54,705 nt of DNA from AG25 sp035604455. Lineage in GTDB: Bacteria; Gemmatimonadota; Gemmatimonadetes; Gemmatimonadales; GWC2-71-9. Position 1 is the first letter of the stretch. Each line of letters opens with the position of its first letter. The notes under the pieces are model-generated. The model was not told the origin of the DNA and made no database searches. It saw nothing but the letters and a program-made list of their open reading frames with translations. This document shows, piece after piece, positions 15,416 through 24,733 of this stretch. The translations under genes and the position numbers were made by a program. The stretch lies in the NCBI GenBank assembly GCA_035604455.1, contig DATNIM010000062.1:1-54705 (forward strand). Reading direction: 5' to 3'.

Positions 15416-16303
15416 GTGGCGGACCCCAAGACCCCGCCCGGGTCGGGATCTCCCGTCCGACGTCGTTCGGGCGAACCGCCGGTCGCCCGCTGGGCGCTCA
15501 CGGCGGTCGCCGTCCTGACCGTGGTCATCTTCATCGGCCTCCCGATCGCGGTCGTCTTCACCGAGGCGCTGCGAAGCGGCCTCGGCGCGTACGCCGCAAG
15601 CATCCGGGATCCCAATACGCTCACGGCAATCCGTCTGACGCTCACCGTCGCGGGGCTCGCGGTACCGCTCAACCTGGTGTTCGGGCTCGCCGCCGCGTGG
15701 GCGATCGCCAAGTTTGACTTCCCCGGCAAGCGCATCTTCACCGCGCTCATCGACGTACCGCTGGCGGTGTCCCCTGTGGTAGCCGGCATGATGTTTCTGT
15801 TCTTGTTCGGATCCCAAGGGTGGCTCGGCTCGTGGCTCACCGCGCACCATGTGAAAATCCTCTTCGCTGTCCCGGGGATGGTCCTCGCCACAGTGTTCGT
15901 CACCTTTCCGTTCGTCGCCCGAGAGCTCATACCGCTGATGGAGGAGCAAGGGACGGAGGAGGAGGAGGCCGCGCTCGCGCTCGGCGCGAGTGGGTGGCAG
16001 ATCTTCCGCCGGGTGACGCTGCCCAACATCAAATGGGCGCTCCTCTACGGCGTGATTCTGTGCAACGCCCGCGCCATGGGCGAATTCGGCGCCGTGTCGG
16101 TCGTGTCCGGACACATCAGCGGGGTGACGAACACCCTGCCCCTCCAAGTCGAGCAGCTGTACGACGAGTTTCATCTGACCTCAGCGTTCTCCGTGGCGTC
16201 GTTGCTCTCGCTGCTCGGAATTATCACGCTCGCCGCGAAGGGGTTTGTCGAACGGCGCGGACGAGCGGCCGGAGCGTGGACTGAAAGAGGCGAGGTGGCG
16301 TGA
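15416..16303 (+). CDS. cysW: Sulfate ABC transporter permease CysW
   Basis: 295 residues with a GTG start two bases after the cysT stop. The N-terminus is a 25-residue polar extension. Six membrane helices follow (LTAVAVLTVVIFIGLPIAVV, VSPVVAGMMFLFLFGSQGWL). The EAA loop is EEEAALALGASGWQIFRRV, followed by GEFGAVSVVSGHI, the CysW version of the motif. It pairs with CysT. Its stop overlaps the cysA start by four bases. Confidence 0.93.
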   Translation: MADPKTPPGSGSPVRRRSGEPPVARWALTAVAVLTVVIFIGLPIAVVFTEALRSGLGAYAASIRDPNTLTAIRLTLTVAGLAVPLNLVFGLAAAWAIAKFDFPGKRIFTALIDVPLAVSPVVAGMMFLFLFGSQGWLGSWLTAHHVKILFAVPGMVLATVFVTFPFVARELIPLMEEQGTEEEEAALALGASGWQIFRRVTLPNIKWALLYGVILCNARAMGEFGAVSVVSGHISGVTNTLPLQVEQLYDEFHLTSAFSVASLLSLLGIITLAAKGFVERRGRAAGAWTERGEVA

Positions 16304-17304
16304 GCATCCGCGTCCAGGACGTGAGCAAGTGGTTCGGCGCGTTCCAAGCGCTGCGCGAGGTGACGGTTGACGTCCCCGCGGGCGAACTGGTGGCGCTGCT
16401 GGGACCGTCGGGCTCGGGCAAGACCACGCTCCTGCGGATCATCGCGGGCCTCGAGGTGCCGGACGCGGGCAGCGTCCTCTTTCACGGGGAAGACGCGACC
16501 GACCGCCACGTCCGGGACCGGAGCGTGGGATTCGTCTTTCAGCACTACGCCCTGTTCCGGCACATGACGGTGTTGGACAACGTCGCGTTCGGATTGCGGG
16601 TCCGCCCTCGCAGTACGCGCCCGCCCGAGGCCGAGATCAGGCGGCGCGCTCACGAGCTCTTGCGTCTCGTGCAGCTCGAGGGGCTCGCGCCCCGCTACCC
16701 CGCCGAGCTCTCCGGCGGCCAGCGGCAACGCGTCGCGCTTGCCCGGGCCCTCGCCGTCGAGCCCAACGTGCTGCTGCTCGACGAGCCGTTTGGATCGTTG
16801 GACGCCCGCGTGCGAAAGGATTTGCGACGCTGGCTGCGCCGTTTGCACGACGAGATCCACGTCACGAGCGTGTTCGTGACCCACGATCAGGAAGAGGCGC
16901 TCGAGGTCGCGGACCGGATCGTGGTCATGCACGAGGGTCGCGTCGAGCAAATCGGCACGCCGGAAGAGGTCTACGACCATCCTGCGTCGGAATTCGTGTA
17001 CCGGTTCCTCGGCGACGTGAACCTCTTCCACGGCCGCCTCGTGCGACCCCACGACGTCGAAGTGGCGCGGACGGCGCACGCGGCGGCCGTTGCGGCCACC
17101 ATTCGTCACGTCCGGACCTGGGGCGCGGTTGTGCGTCTCGAGCTCGATCCGCTCGACGAAGGAGAGACGATCGACGTGGAGATCCCGCGGGAGCGGTATC
17201 GGGAACTGGGTCTCAGGAAAGGTGATCGGGTCTACGTTTCGCCGCGCGTGGCGCCGTCCCTCGTTCCCCCGCGCGCTTACAAGGAGCGGTCGCAAGCAAA
17301 ATAG
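16300..17304 (+). CDS. cysA: Sulfate ABC transporter ATP-binding protein CysA
   Basis: 334 residues. It has Walker A GPSGSGKTT (residues ~36-44), the signature LSGGQRQRVALARALA, Walker B VLLLDEPFGSLDARVR, and the switch His in SVFVTHDQEEALEVADRIVV. The ~100 residues after the ATPase form the regulatory TOBE-like domain (FHGRLVRPHDVEVAR, then GAVVRLELDP). It powers sulfate import through CysTW. Last gene of the operon, with a 160-bp gap behind it. Confidence 0.94.
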   Translation: MSIRVQDVSKWFGAFQALREVTVDVPAGELVALLGPSGSGKTTLLRIIAGLEVPDAGSVLFHGEDATDRHVRDRSVGFVFQHYALFRHMTVLDNVAFGLRVRPRSTRPPEAEIRRRAHELLRLVQLEGLAPRYPAELSGGQRQRVALARALAVEPNVLLLDEPFGSLDARVRKDLRRWLRRLHDEIHVTSVFVTHDQEEALEVADRIVVMHEGRVEQIGTPEEVYDHPASEFVYRFLGDVNLFHGRLVRPHDVEVARTAHAAAVAATIRHVRTWGAVVRLELDPLDEGETIDVEIPRERYRELGLRKGDRVYVSPRVAPSLVPPRAYKERSQAK

Positions 17305-17467
17305 CACGCCACCCCGTCAGACGACGCGCGACGGTCGGGCGGGCCGCTGGCGTTGCTCCCGGTGCTCGTGAGGTTACCATTCGTGCGACCAACGCGAGCG
17401 AGGGCATCGTGGTAAGACGCGGCGCGCCGATCCGCCCGCTCACGCCAGCGCGCGGGACGGGCGTCCG

Positions 17468-17875
17468 GTGACCGGCCCGTACACGGAGGCGGACTGGCAA
17501 TCGGACCGACAAACGCTGACCGGGGGCGGCCGGGTCGCGTGTCCCGACTGCGGGCACACCCGGAACTTCGCACCCTTGGTCCGGCGCGGCTCGGGGCTCC
17601 TCGAGATTCACTACCGCGGATGCAAGGTTTGTGGATTCTGGCAGATTGCCGACGGCCGATCCGCACCGTACCGCTGCCGGATGACCGTTCATCTATGTCT
17701 GGGCGAGTTCGACACCCAACGGGACTGCCGGGGGTGCGGGAACGGCATGCCCGCCGGCCTCACGTTCCACTTGTGCCCGAGGGTGCTGGAACCGGGCGAG
17801 ACCCGCGAGTGCCCGGAGTGCCATACTCAGGTCGGCAACTCCCACGTCGTGCCGTGGGCAGTCACGCGTCCCTGA
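17468..17875 (+). CDS. Cys-rich zinc-ribbon protein of unknown function
   Basis: 135 residues starting at GTG 17468. It carries four knuckles: CPDCGH (residues ~25-30), CKVCGF (~52-57), CRGCGNG (~87-93) and CPECHTQ (~116-122), plus further Cys/His (CRMTVHLCLG, HLCPRV). It should bind two zinc ions or more as paired ribbons. No enzyme domain, signal peptide or membrane segment is seen. It lies between cysA and the convergent FecR-like gene. I do not recognise the family; RNA, DNA or protein binding are all possible. Confidence 0.6.
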   Translation: MTGPYTEADWQSDRQTLTGGGRVACPDCGHTRNFAPLVRRGSGLLEIHYRGCKVCGFWQIADGRSAPYRCRMTVHLCLGEFDTQRDCRGCGNGMPAGLTFHLCPRVLEPGETRECPECHTQVGNSHVVPWAVTRP

Positions 17876-17908
17876 CGCCCGCGTTCCCTTCTCACAACTA
17901 ACAGGTAC

Positions 17909-17926
17909 CCGCCGCGGGATCGGCGG
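17909..17926. terminator. Hairpin between two convergent genes
   Basis: CCGCCG (17909-17914) and CGGCGG (17921-17926) form a perfect 6-bp stem with a 6-base loop in the 53-bp space between the convergent zinc-ribbon and FecR-like genes. It could stop transcription from both sides; no strong T-run follows on either strand. Confidence 0.35.
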
Positions 17927-17928
17927 AG

Positions 17929-19569
17929 TTAGTGCTTCTTTTCCTGCCGCGCGGGCGCTGGCCTCGGTTGAGGCGCCGGATGTGCGGGAACCTCCGGGTC
18001 GCGCATCGGACCCGGGGGTCGACCGGCGCGCACGTTTTCCATTTGCTGGGGCTCGAGCGGCCGGCCCGGGTGCCCCTGCATCGCCTGCGCCCGGGCTTCG
18101 AACGGCGGGTTCGGAGCGGGCGCCAGCCGCTGAGTGACGAGGGGCCGACGCCCGGTCACGCTGGCCTGCGGAGGCGGAAGCGGCCGGGGACTCGAGGGCT
18201 GTGCGGGGCGCTGCCCTGCGGTCCTGCCGACCCCGTGCACCGGGATCATGACGGGCGCGGCCTGGCGGGGCCTGCCCCCTAGGGCCGCGTCGGCCACGGG
18301 GGCGACCGATGGGTGCGGGACGATGTGAACGGCGGCGAGGTCGGCGGGGATCACGCGCATCAGATGCGGCACGATGTCTTGCCCGCTGCGAAACGCGCCG
18401 GTCGCCACAGCGGTCGTCGCGGGCTCGTTGACCCAATGCATGCTCTGCGGGTCCGCGCCGTGCCGCGTGACCTCCGGAGCGTTGCGGATGTTGGTGGCGT
18501 TCACCTGCCGCAGGTATTCGTCGCTCGAGTGATACCACGGATAGTAGGGCTCTCGCGGACCGAGCGGGAACCACGCCTGGACCGCCGTGCGGCCCGAGGT
18601 GGCGGCCGCGGCGAAATGTGAGCCGTCAACGAACACCACGAGCGCCGGCGCGTAGCACGGGCGCCGAACCACCGGGCCAGGCAGCCACCCCCAGGCCGCA
18701 CCGAAGAGCGCCCACCGGCCGTAATGGAACGGGGCGAATCCCCACCATTCGTCCTCGACCCACGTCCAGCCCCACGGATCGATCCATGCCCAATGTCCCA
18801 GGCGATAGGGCACCCATCCGACTGCAACGACGGGATACCACACGGGCCCGTCCGGCGAGTCTTCCCAGTGGCCTGCGGCGTCGAGGTCCGATGCGCCCGG
18901 GAGATCGTTGCTCACGTATTGCTGTCCCGATGCGTTCGCCTGGCGCTCGTCCCGCTCAACGCTCCATTGGTCGAAGCTGTCGCGCGGCGGCATCGCGGCC
19001 CCCACCCCGCCCGGGTTCGTCGCGCTCAGCTCGACTGCGCTGCCGGTCCCCACGGTCTGCACCGGCCCACCGGCAGTGACGCTCACGCTGCCGCTGTCGA
19101 CGGACACGAGCGTCGTGCTGTCGTCAGCGTCGACGTCCACGCGGTACTGCCCCGGCGCGAGGAAAGAGATCGCCCCGTTCGGGGTGTCGATTTCGATCGA
19201 GTCGCCGGGCGCGAGGTCGTAGACCGTTGCGCGCAGGGTCCCGTCTGCGAGTCCGAGCTGCACCAGGGCGTCGGTCAGATTCGTCATCGTGACGTCGGTG
19301 CTTCCCGACACGCGAAAAGTCGAGTTCCCAACCTGCAGCTCGGCGCGCGCGCCCTGGTCGGCGTAGACACGGTCCCCGATCGTCACCGGATAGTTGAGCG
19401 TCGCTTGGCCCCAGGTCGTGTCGCCCGAGGGCTCGAAGGACACGCTTCCAGCGAGGTAGGATAAACGGGCAACCCGCGGCGGCGGATCGCCGGGCGGCGA
19501 GGCGATCGGCTTCCCACTCAGGGCCCCGACGACCAGCAGCAACGTTCGACCGAACAGGTGGACTCTCAT
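17929..19569 (-). CDS. FecR-domain protein with a Trp-rich DUF6600-type domain
   Basis: 546 residues from ATG 19569, behind GGAGA; earlier in-frame starts lack a signal peptide. MRVHLFGRTLLLVVGALSG is a signal peptide. Residues ~35-190 are FecR-like beta structure (VARLSYLAGSVSFEPSG, ADQGARAELQVGNSTFRVSG, IEIDTPNGAISFLAPGQYRV). Residues ~225-330 are rich in Trp/Tyr: YRLGHWAWIDPWGWTWVEDE then WWGFAPFHYGRWALF, like DUF6600 proteins. The last ~130 residues are Pro/Arg/Gln-rich and disordered. Probably a secreted envelope protein. No sigma factor or TonB receptor gene is near, so a classical FecR signalling role is unlikely. Confidence 0.8.
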   Translation of the reverse strand: MRVHLFGRTLLLVVGALSGKPIASPPGDPPPRVARLSYLAGSVSFEPSGDTTWGQATLNYPVTIGDRVYADQGARAELQVGNSTFRVSGSTDVTMTNLTDALVQLGLADGTLRATVYDLAPGDSIEIDTPNGAISFLAPGQYRVDVDADDSTTLVSVDSGSVSVTAGGPVQTVGTGSAVELSATNPGGVGAAMPPRDSFDQWSVERDERQANASGQQYVSNDLPGASDLDAAGHWEDSPDGPVWYPVVAVGWVPYRLGHWAWIDPWGWTWVEDEWWGFAPFHYGRWALFGAAWGWLPGPVVRRPCYAPALVVFVDGSHFAAAATSGRTAVQAWFPLGPREPYYPWYHSSDEYLRQVNATNIRNAPEVTRHGADPQSMHWVNEPATTAVATGAFRSGQDIVPHLMRVIPADLAAVHIVPHPSVAPVADAALGGRPRQAAPVMIPVHGVGRTAGQRPAQPSSPRPLPPPQASVTGRRPLVTQRLAPAPNPPFEARAQAMQGHPGRPLEPQQMENVRAGRPPGPMRDPEVPAHPAPQPRPAPARQEKKH

Positions 19570-19795
19570 CGTGTCTCCGGAAACGAGCGCGTCGTGAACG
19601 CTCAATGTGCCCAGAACGCACCCGACCGCCAGACCCTGGCAACCGTGCTCCCGGTCGAGGCCCATCACCTGGTTTGCGTTACCTGCGGCGGAGGACACGG
19701 ACGCGCAACGACGCGAGACGAGGGGCCCCTAACGGCGCGGGCCCCCACCGTGCTGATGAGGGCCCGGAGCGACGTCGCGGAGACAGACTCGCGTG

Positions 19796-20068
19796 TTACT
19801 CCGTGTCGTGACGGACGGTGCCCGTGCTCGAGTGCCGGCAGGATAGCTCCGTCGGAGTGCGCGTCACGAGTTCCTGGTCCGTGATGCGGGCGGCGACGAC
19901 CACGGGCTCAAGCACGCCGCCATACCAGATCACCTGGCCGGCAGGCGCAGGCGCCGCCGCGGCCGGGATCGCGGTTTGCGAGACCCCTACGGACTCGACT
20001 GCCTCCGCAGCGACGTAGCCCGACCCAAAGGTCGCAAGGGCACCCAACACGAGAGCAGGAACACGCAT
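19796..20068 (-). CDS. Small secreted protein of unknown function
   Basis: 90 residues, ATG 20068 behind GGAGA in the same context (CCGGAGAC) as the FecR-like gene downstream. MRVPALVLGALATFGSGYVA is a likely signal peptide. The mature part is Ala/Pro-rich, then IWYGGVLEPVVVAARITDQE, and ends with CRHSSTGTVRHDTE. No known domain. It may be co-regulated with the FecR-like gene 227 bases downstream, given the shared leader-like start region. Confidence 0.5.
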   Translation of the reverse strand: MRVPALVLGALATFGSGYVAAEAVESVGVSQTAIPAAAAPAPAGQVIWYGGVLEPVVVAARITDQELVTRTPTELSCRHSSTGTVRHDTE

Positions 20069-20325
20069 CGCGGGTCTCCGGGCAGATGTTGAAACGAGCC
20101 GACGGCCGCAGCGCCACTCATGCTATGACGACGGACAGCCCCGAAAAGTTGCAGCGCCCGAATCCCGGTGTCGGTCCGAAACGACCGGACAAGTTCCCGA
20201 CAAGGGACGGACATGCCCCGGACGCCCCGGAGCGCCGTGCCGGGTTGCACCATCAAGCTCCGGCGCTCGAGCATCTGCGGGCATCCCTTGCCTTGTCTCT
20301 CGCGTCGCTACATCTGTGAAGGCAC

Positions 20326-21978
20326 ATGCGTTCGACCTCATGGCCCGGCGCGCGCAGCGTGTTTGTCACCGCGCTTCTCCTTGCAACTCTCCTGCTCACC
20401 GGCGTGCTCGCCCGGCTCGCGCGCCGCACGGTCTCGGAGTACCGAGCCACGGCCGACCACGTGTTTCAGGATTACGCCCGGCTCGCCGCGGCCCGGTTGG
20501 CGTCGAGAACCGCCCAGGAGCTCTACTACGCCGCGTTCTGGCCCGCGATCGACGCCCTGCAGCACGGGGCCGCCGGCCGCCAGCCCCCTCAGGCCGTTCA
20601 CATCATGGGCGAGCGCGCTTCGTCTGAGTTCTGGCGCAGCGCGCGCTATACGTTTCGTCTCGATTTGCGTACGGGTCGTCTCGCGACGGCGGGGGATACC
20701 CTCGGAGCGGCCACGCGCCAATGGCTCATCGACACCGTTCGCGCCCACAGTGAACACGTCTACGAGACCGATGAGCACCTCGCCGTCATCGTGGCCACCC
20801 GGGGCGGCGCTCGGCGCGCCATCGTCTACAGCCTCACCCGGGAGTCACCGCACGGGCCTCTCAGCGCCTTCGGATTTGATGTGGACCCGGTCGCTTTCGA
20901 ACCCTTCTATGCCATGGCCGAGGACAAGTTTCCGCTGCTCCCGAGGCCGCTCACGGGCGGCGTCGTGTACGATTCGCTCGCGTCGATCGTCGTCGAGGAC
21001 GCGACCGGCAGCGTGCTCTTTCGCTCCGCGGTACAGTACCCGGCGACGTTCGCCGCGCGCGACAGCCTCGAGGGGACGATGGGGAGCCTCCGGGTCGAGG
21101 TCGCGCTGCGCCCCGACCTCGAGCCCCGCCTGATCATCGGCGGCATGCCGCCCTCGCGCTTGCCCCTGTTGCTGACACTCCTAGGCCTGAGCGCGGTGCT
21201 CGTCGTGGCGGCCCTCCTGCTGCTCCGCCGCGAGAACGAACTGTCACGCCTGCGGGCGGACTTCGTGTCGGGAGTGTCACACGAGCTGCGGACGCCCCTG
21301 GCGCAGATCCGCATGTTCGCCGAGACGGTGGCACTGGGCCGCGTGCGCTCCGACGGCGAGCGCGTGCGTTCGCTGCAAATCATTGATCAAGAGGCCCGGC
21401 GCCTCACCCACCTGGTCGCCAACTTGCTTCACTTCGCCCGCTCCGAACGTCATCACAACCGCGTCACGCCCGCGCCGACCACGCTCGCACCGCTCGTCAG
21501 CCAGATCGTCGGGGACTTCGCGCCGCTCGCGCGCGGCACCAAGCTCGAAACGGAGCTCGCTCAGGACATCGAGGCCCCGGTCGATGCGGACGCACTCCGG
21601 CAGATGTTGCTCAACTTGCTCGACAACGCGGTCAAGTACGGTCGCCTCGACCAGGTGGTGACAGTTCGTCTACTCACCGCCCCGGGGCACGCGCGCATTC
21701 TTGTGGACGACGAGGGACCCGGCGTCCCGCCGGCCGACCGCGAGCGCATCTGGGAGCGTTTCACGCGCCTGGAGCGCGACCGCGGGTCGTCGGTGGCCGG
21801 CACGGGCATCGGGCTCTCGGTCGTCCGCGAGCTCGCGGGTCTTCACGGCGGACGGGCGTGGGTGGAGAGCGTGCCTGATGCCCCAGCCGGCGCGCGGTTC
21901 GTGATCGAACTGCCACTTTCGATCGCCCAGGCCCGAAGCCAGGGAGCGCGCCCGGTCGCCACAGGGGTCAGCGTATGA
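20326..21978 (+). CDS. Membrane sensor histidine kinase
   Basis: 550 residues. The first membrane helix (SVFVTALLLATLLLTGVLA) is followed by a ~245-residue periplasmic sensor region, a second helix (LPLLLTLLGLSAVLVVAALL) near residue 285-305, then the kinase. The phospho-His box is VSGVSHELRTPLAQIRMFAE (His near residue 320). ATP-binding motifs are NLLDNAVKYG, DDEGPGVPP and GTGIGLSVVRELAGLHGG. It autophosphorylates and should pass phosphate to the response regulator whose start overlaps its stop by four bases. The signal is unknown. Confidence 0.93.
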   Translation: MRSTSWPGARSVFVTALLLATLLLTGVLARLARRTVSEYRATADHVFQDYARLAAARLASRTAQELYYAAFWPAIDALQHGAAGRQPPQAVHIMGERASSEFWRSARYTFRLDLRTGRLATAGDTLGAATRQWLIDTVRAHSEHVYETDEHLAVIVATRGGARRAIVYSLTRESPHGPLSAFGFDVDPVAFEPFYAMAEDKFPLLPRPLTGGVVYDSLASIVVEDATGSVLFRSAVQYPATFAARDSLEGTMGSLRVEVALRPDLEPRLIIGGMPPSRLPLLLTLLGLSAVLVVAALLLLRRENELSRLRADFVSGVSHELRTPLAQIRMFAETVALGRVRSDGERVRSLQIIDQEARRLTHLVANLLHFARSERHHNRVTPAPTTLAPLVSQIVGDFAPLARGTKLETELAQDIEAPVDADALRQMLLNLLDNAVKYGRLDQVVTVRLLTAPGHARILVDDEGPGVPPADRERIWERFTRLERDRGSSVAGTGIGLSVVRELAGLHGGRAWVESVPDAPAGARFVIELPLSIAQARSQGARPVATGVSV

Positions 21979-22655
21979 GTCGCATTCTGGTCCTTGAGGA
22001 CAACGCCGACTTGGCGTACGGCCTTCGCAACAACCTGGAGATCGAGGGCTATGAGGTGGACGTCGTGGAGGACGGTGCGCGGGGTCTCGAGCACGCACGG
22101 GCATCGTCACCCGACCTCGTCATCCTGGACCTCATGCTCCCCGGCATGGACGGGTTCCGGGTCCTCCGCAACCTGCGCGACGAGGGCCTGCGCATGCCCG
22201 TCCTGGTCCTCACGGCGCGCGGCGAAGAGGCGGACAAGGTGCGGGGCTTGCGACTCGGAGCCGACGACTACGTGACCAAGCCCTTCGGGGTGCTCGAGCT
22301 GCTCGCCCGCGTGGAAGCCCTGCTCCGGCGCTCGGCTCCGCCCGAGGACTCAGACGCCCCGGAGGGCTTTGGCGACGTGGAGGTCATTCGAGCCTCGCGG
22401 CTCGTCCGCCGGGCGGGCACGCCGGTGCTCCTCACGCCCAAGGAGTACGATCTGCTCGTGGCGCTGCTCGGCCGCCGCGGCGCGGTCGTGTCCCGGAGTC
22501 AGCTGTTAGCCGAAGTCTGGGGCTACAGCGCAGAGGTATTCAGTCGCACGGTCGACACGCACGTCGCCGAGCTGCGCCGCAAGCTCGAGCCCGACCCGAC
22601 TTCGCCGCGCCACATTCTGACGGTGCGCAAAGCGGGCTACCGGCTCGCACGATAG
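21975..22655 (+). CDS. OmpR/PhoB-family response regulator
   Basis: 226 residues. The receiver has the acidic pair EDN, phospho-Asp in LVILDLMLPGMDGF (residue ~51), Thr in VLTARG and Lys in DDYVTKPFG. The C-terminal winged helix is VLLTPKEYDLLVALLGRRGA, then EVFSRTVDTHVAELRRKLEP and HILTVRKAGYRLAR. It binds DNA when phosphorylated by the kinase encoded just upstream (ATGA overlap). Targets unknown. Confidence 0.93.
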   Translation: MSRILVLEDNADLAYGLRNNLEIEGYEVDVVEDGARGLEHARASSPDLVILDLMLPGMDGFRVLRNLRDEGLRMPVLVLTARGEEADKVRGLRLGADDYVTKPFGVLELLARVEALLRRSAPPEDSDAPEGFGDVEVIRASRLVRRAGTPVLLTPKEYDLLVALLGRRGAVVSRSQLLAEVWGYSAEVFSRTVDTHVAELRRKLEPDPTSPRHILTVRKAGYRLAR

Positions 22656-22869
22656 GTGGCGCGTCCTTGCGCCTCACGGAGCCGTTTCCTAACGTTGGCC
22701 CCGTGAAACGGGGCAACGCACGGCACCCCCCGACACCCGGCTCCGACGCGCCAACCGCGCCGACGCCACCGCCGCTCGGCACGCAGCGATCGACGCAGCG
22801 GGCGGTCGCCCCCCTCGGTTCGCTGAGCAGCAGCCGGATCACCGGAACCACGAAGTACACCTCCCCGAG

Positions 22870-24720
22870 ATGAACGAGCACCTCCGCACGCTTCTCGAGG
22901 AGGTTCCCGAGGCCATCGTCGTGTCGGACGCGAGTGGGAGGGTCGTGCTCGCCAATCGCCGGGCGTGCGCGCTTACCGGCTATTCGCTCGAGGACCTGCT
23001 CGCCTTGGGGATCGCCGACACCTATCCCCCGGAAGACCGTCACCAGCCAGTCGAACTCTCCGAACCCCTGGCGGGTCCGGGCGTCCGCATCCGCCGGCTG
23101 CTTCGCAAGGACGGGTCGGTGATCGACGTCGAGATCAGCCTGAACCGCCTCTCGGACGGAAGGATCTGCGCGGTCGCGCGCGACATCACCGACCGCAAGC
23201 GTGCCGAGGAGCGGCTGCGGTGGCTGACCCTTGCGGTCGAACAGAGCCCGGTGTCCATCATCATCACGGACACCGACGGGCGCATCGAATACGTGAACAA
23301 TCGCTTCACCGAGATGACGGGCTACACGCCTGACGAAGTGGTGGGGCGGACGCCTCGCGTCCTCAAGTCCGGAGCGACCCCGGCCGAGGAGTATGACGCA
23401 CTGTGGAAGTCAATCAGGGACGGACACGTGTGGCGCGGGACCCTCTGCAACCGGCGCAAGGACGGGAAGCTCTACTGGCACTCCGCCTCGATTTGCCCAA
23501 TCACCGACGCGACCGGCCGGATGACCCATTTCATCGCGATTCAGGAAGACATCACCACCCGCCAGATCCTCGAACAGCAGCTCCGGCAAGCGCAGAAGCT
23601 CGAGGCCGTCGGGCGCCTCGCGGGCGGCGTGGCGCACGACTTCAACAACATCCTCACGGCGATCATCAGCTACAGCGACTTGCTCCGAGAAGATCTGTCG
23701 CCAGGCCACCCGGCACTCGAAGAAGTGGCCGAGATCCGCAAGGCGGGCGACCGCGCGGCCGCCCTCACGCGTCAGCTGCTCGCGCTGAGCCGCCAACAGG
23801 TGCTCGAACCGCGCGTGCTCGATCTGAACGAGCTCGTGATGAATCTGGAAAAGATGTTGCGCCGCCTGATCGGCGAGGACGTGAAGCTCATCACGGTGCT
23901 CGAGCCGACACTCGGCGCCGTGAAGGCGGACCCCGGCCAGCTCGAGCAGGTGATCATGAACCTTGCCGTGAACGCCCGGGACGCCATGCCGGAAGGCGGG
24001 GAACTCGTCATCGAGACGCGAAACGCGGTGCTCGACAACGAATACGCCTTCGAGCACGACCCCATGGCCCCCGGGCACTACGTCCAGCTGGCGGTCACGG
24101 ATTCTGGCACCGGGATGGACGAGGCGACCAAGGCCCACTTGTTCGAGCCGTTCTTCACGACCAAAGAGAAGGGTAAGGGCACGGGCCTCGGGCTTTCGAC
24201 CGTGTACGGCATCGTGAAGCAGAGCGGTGGCTACGTCTGGCCCTACAGCGAACTGGGTCAGGGGGCGACGTTCAAGATCTACCTGCCCCGCGTCGAAGAA
24301 GCCGCGGAGGTTCAGATGCCGGTCGAGGGGTCCGCGAAGCGGCTTCAGGGCACGGAGACGGTCTTGTTGGCCGAAGACAATCCGCTGGTCCGCGAGACGA
24401 CCCGAAAGACGCTCGTGCGCAACGGCTATCGGGTGATCGAGGCCCCGAATGGCGCCGCCGCCCTGGAGGCGGCCGCCGGCTACGCCGGCCCGCTCGGGCT
24501 CTTGATCACGGACGTCGTAATGCCCGAGATGAGCGGTCGCACCCTCGCCGCCCGGCTCCGCGAAGCGCGCCCAGGGGTGCGGGTGCTCTACATGTCGGGG
24601 TACACGGATGACGCGGTCCTGCGCCGCGAGATCGTCGAGTCCGGCGCGCCGTATCTGCAGAAGCCCTTCAGCGTCGAGGTCCTGCTCCGTAAAGTGCGCG
24701 ACGTGCTCGATCGGCCCTAG
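22870..24720 (+). CDS. PAS-PAS hybrid sensor histidine kinase with C-terminal receiver
   Basis: 616 residues, no membrane segment, so a cytoplasmic sensor. PAS domain 1 spans ~5-110 (EAIVVSDASGRVVLANRRAC), PAS 2 ~120-240 (SIIITDTDGRIEYVNNRFTE). The phospho-His helix is LAGGVAHDFNNILTAI (His ~257), the NtrB-like type. The ATPase motifs are NLAVNARDAMPEG, DSGTGMD and GKGTGLGLSTVYGIVKQSGG. The receiver (~495-612) has LAEDN, LLITDVVMPEMSG and YLQKPFS. Phosphate can therefore pass internally, and an output regulator must be elsewhere. No partner gene is adjacent on the same strand. Confidence 0.92.
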   Translation: MNEHLRTLLEEVPEAIVVSDASGRVVLANRRACALTGYSLEDLLALGIADTYPPEDRHQPVELSEPLAGPGVRIRRLLRKDGSVIDVEISLNRLSDGRICAVARDITDRKRAEERLRWLTLAVEQSPVSIIITDTDGRIEYVNNRFTEMTGYTPDEVVGRTPRVLKSGATPAEEYDALWKSIRDGHVWRGTLCNRRKDGKLYWHSASICPITDATGRMTHFIAIQEDITTRQILEQQLRQAQKLEAVGRLAGGVAHDFNNILTAIISYSDLLREDLSPGHPALEEVAEIRKAGDRAAALTRQLLALSRQQVLEPRVLDLNELVMNLEKMLRRLIGEDVKLITVLEPTLGAVKADPGQLEQVIMNLAVNARDAMPEGGELVIETRNAVLDNEYAFEHDPMAPGHYVQLAVTDSGTGMDEATKAHLFEPFFTTKEKGKGTGLGLSTVYGIVKQSGGYVWPYSELGQGATFKIYLPRVEEAAEVQMPVEGSAKRLQGTETVLLAEDNPLVRETTRKTLVRNGYRVIEAPNGAAALEAAAGYAGPLGLLITDVVMPEMSGRTLAARLREARPGVRVLYMSGYTDDAVLRREIVESGAPYLQKPFSVEVLLRKVRDVLDRP

Positions 24721-24733
24721 GCCCGAAGCACGT

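Noticed and set aside
16171..17307. Open frame of 378 codons on the minus strand
   Set aside because: Antisense to cysA, which has all ABC motifs.
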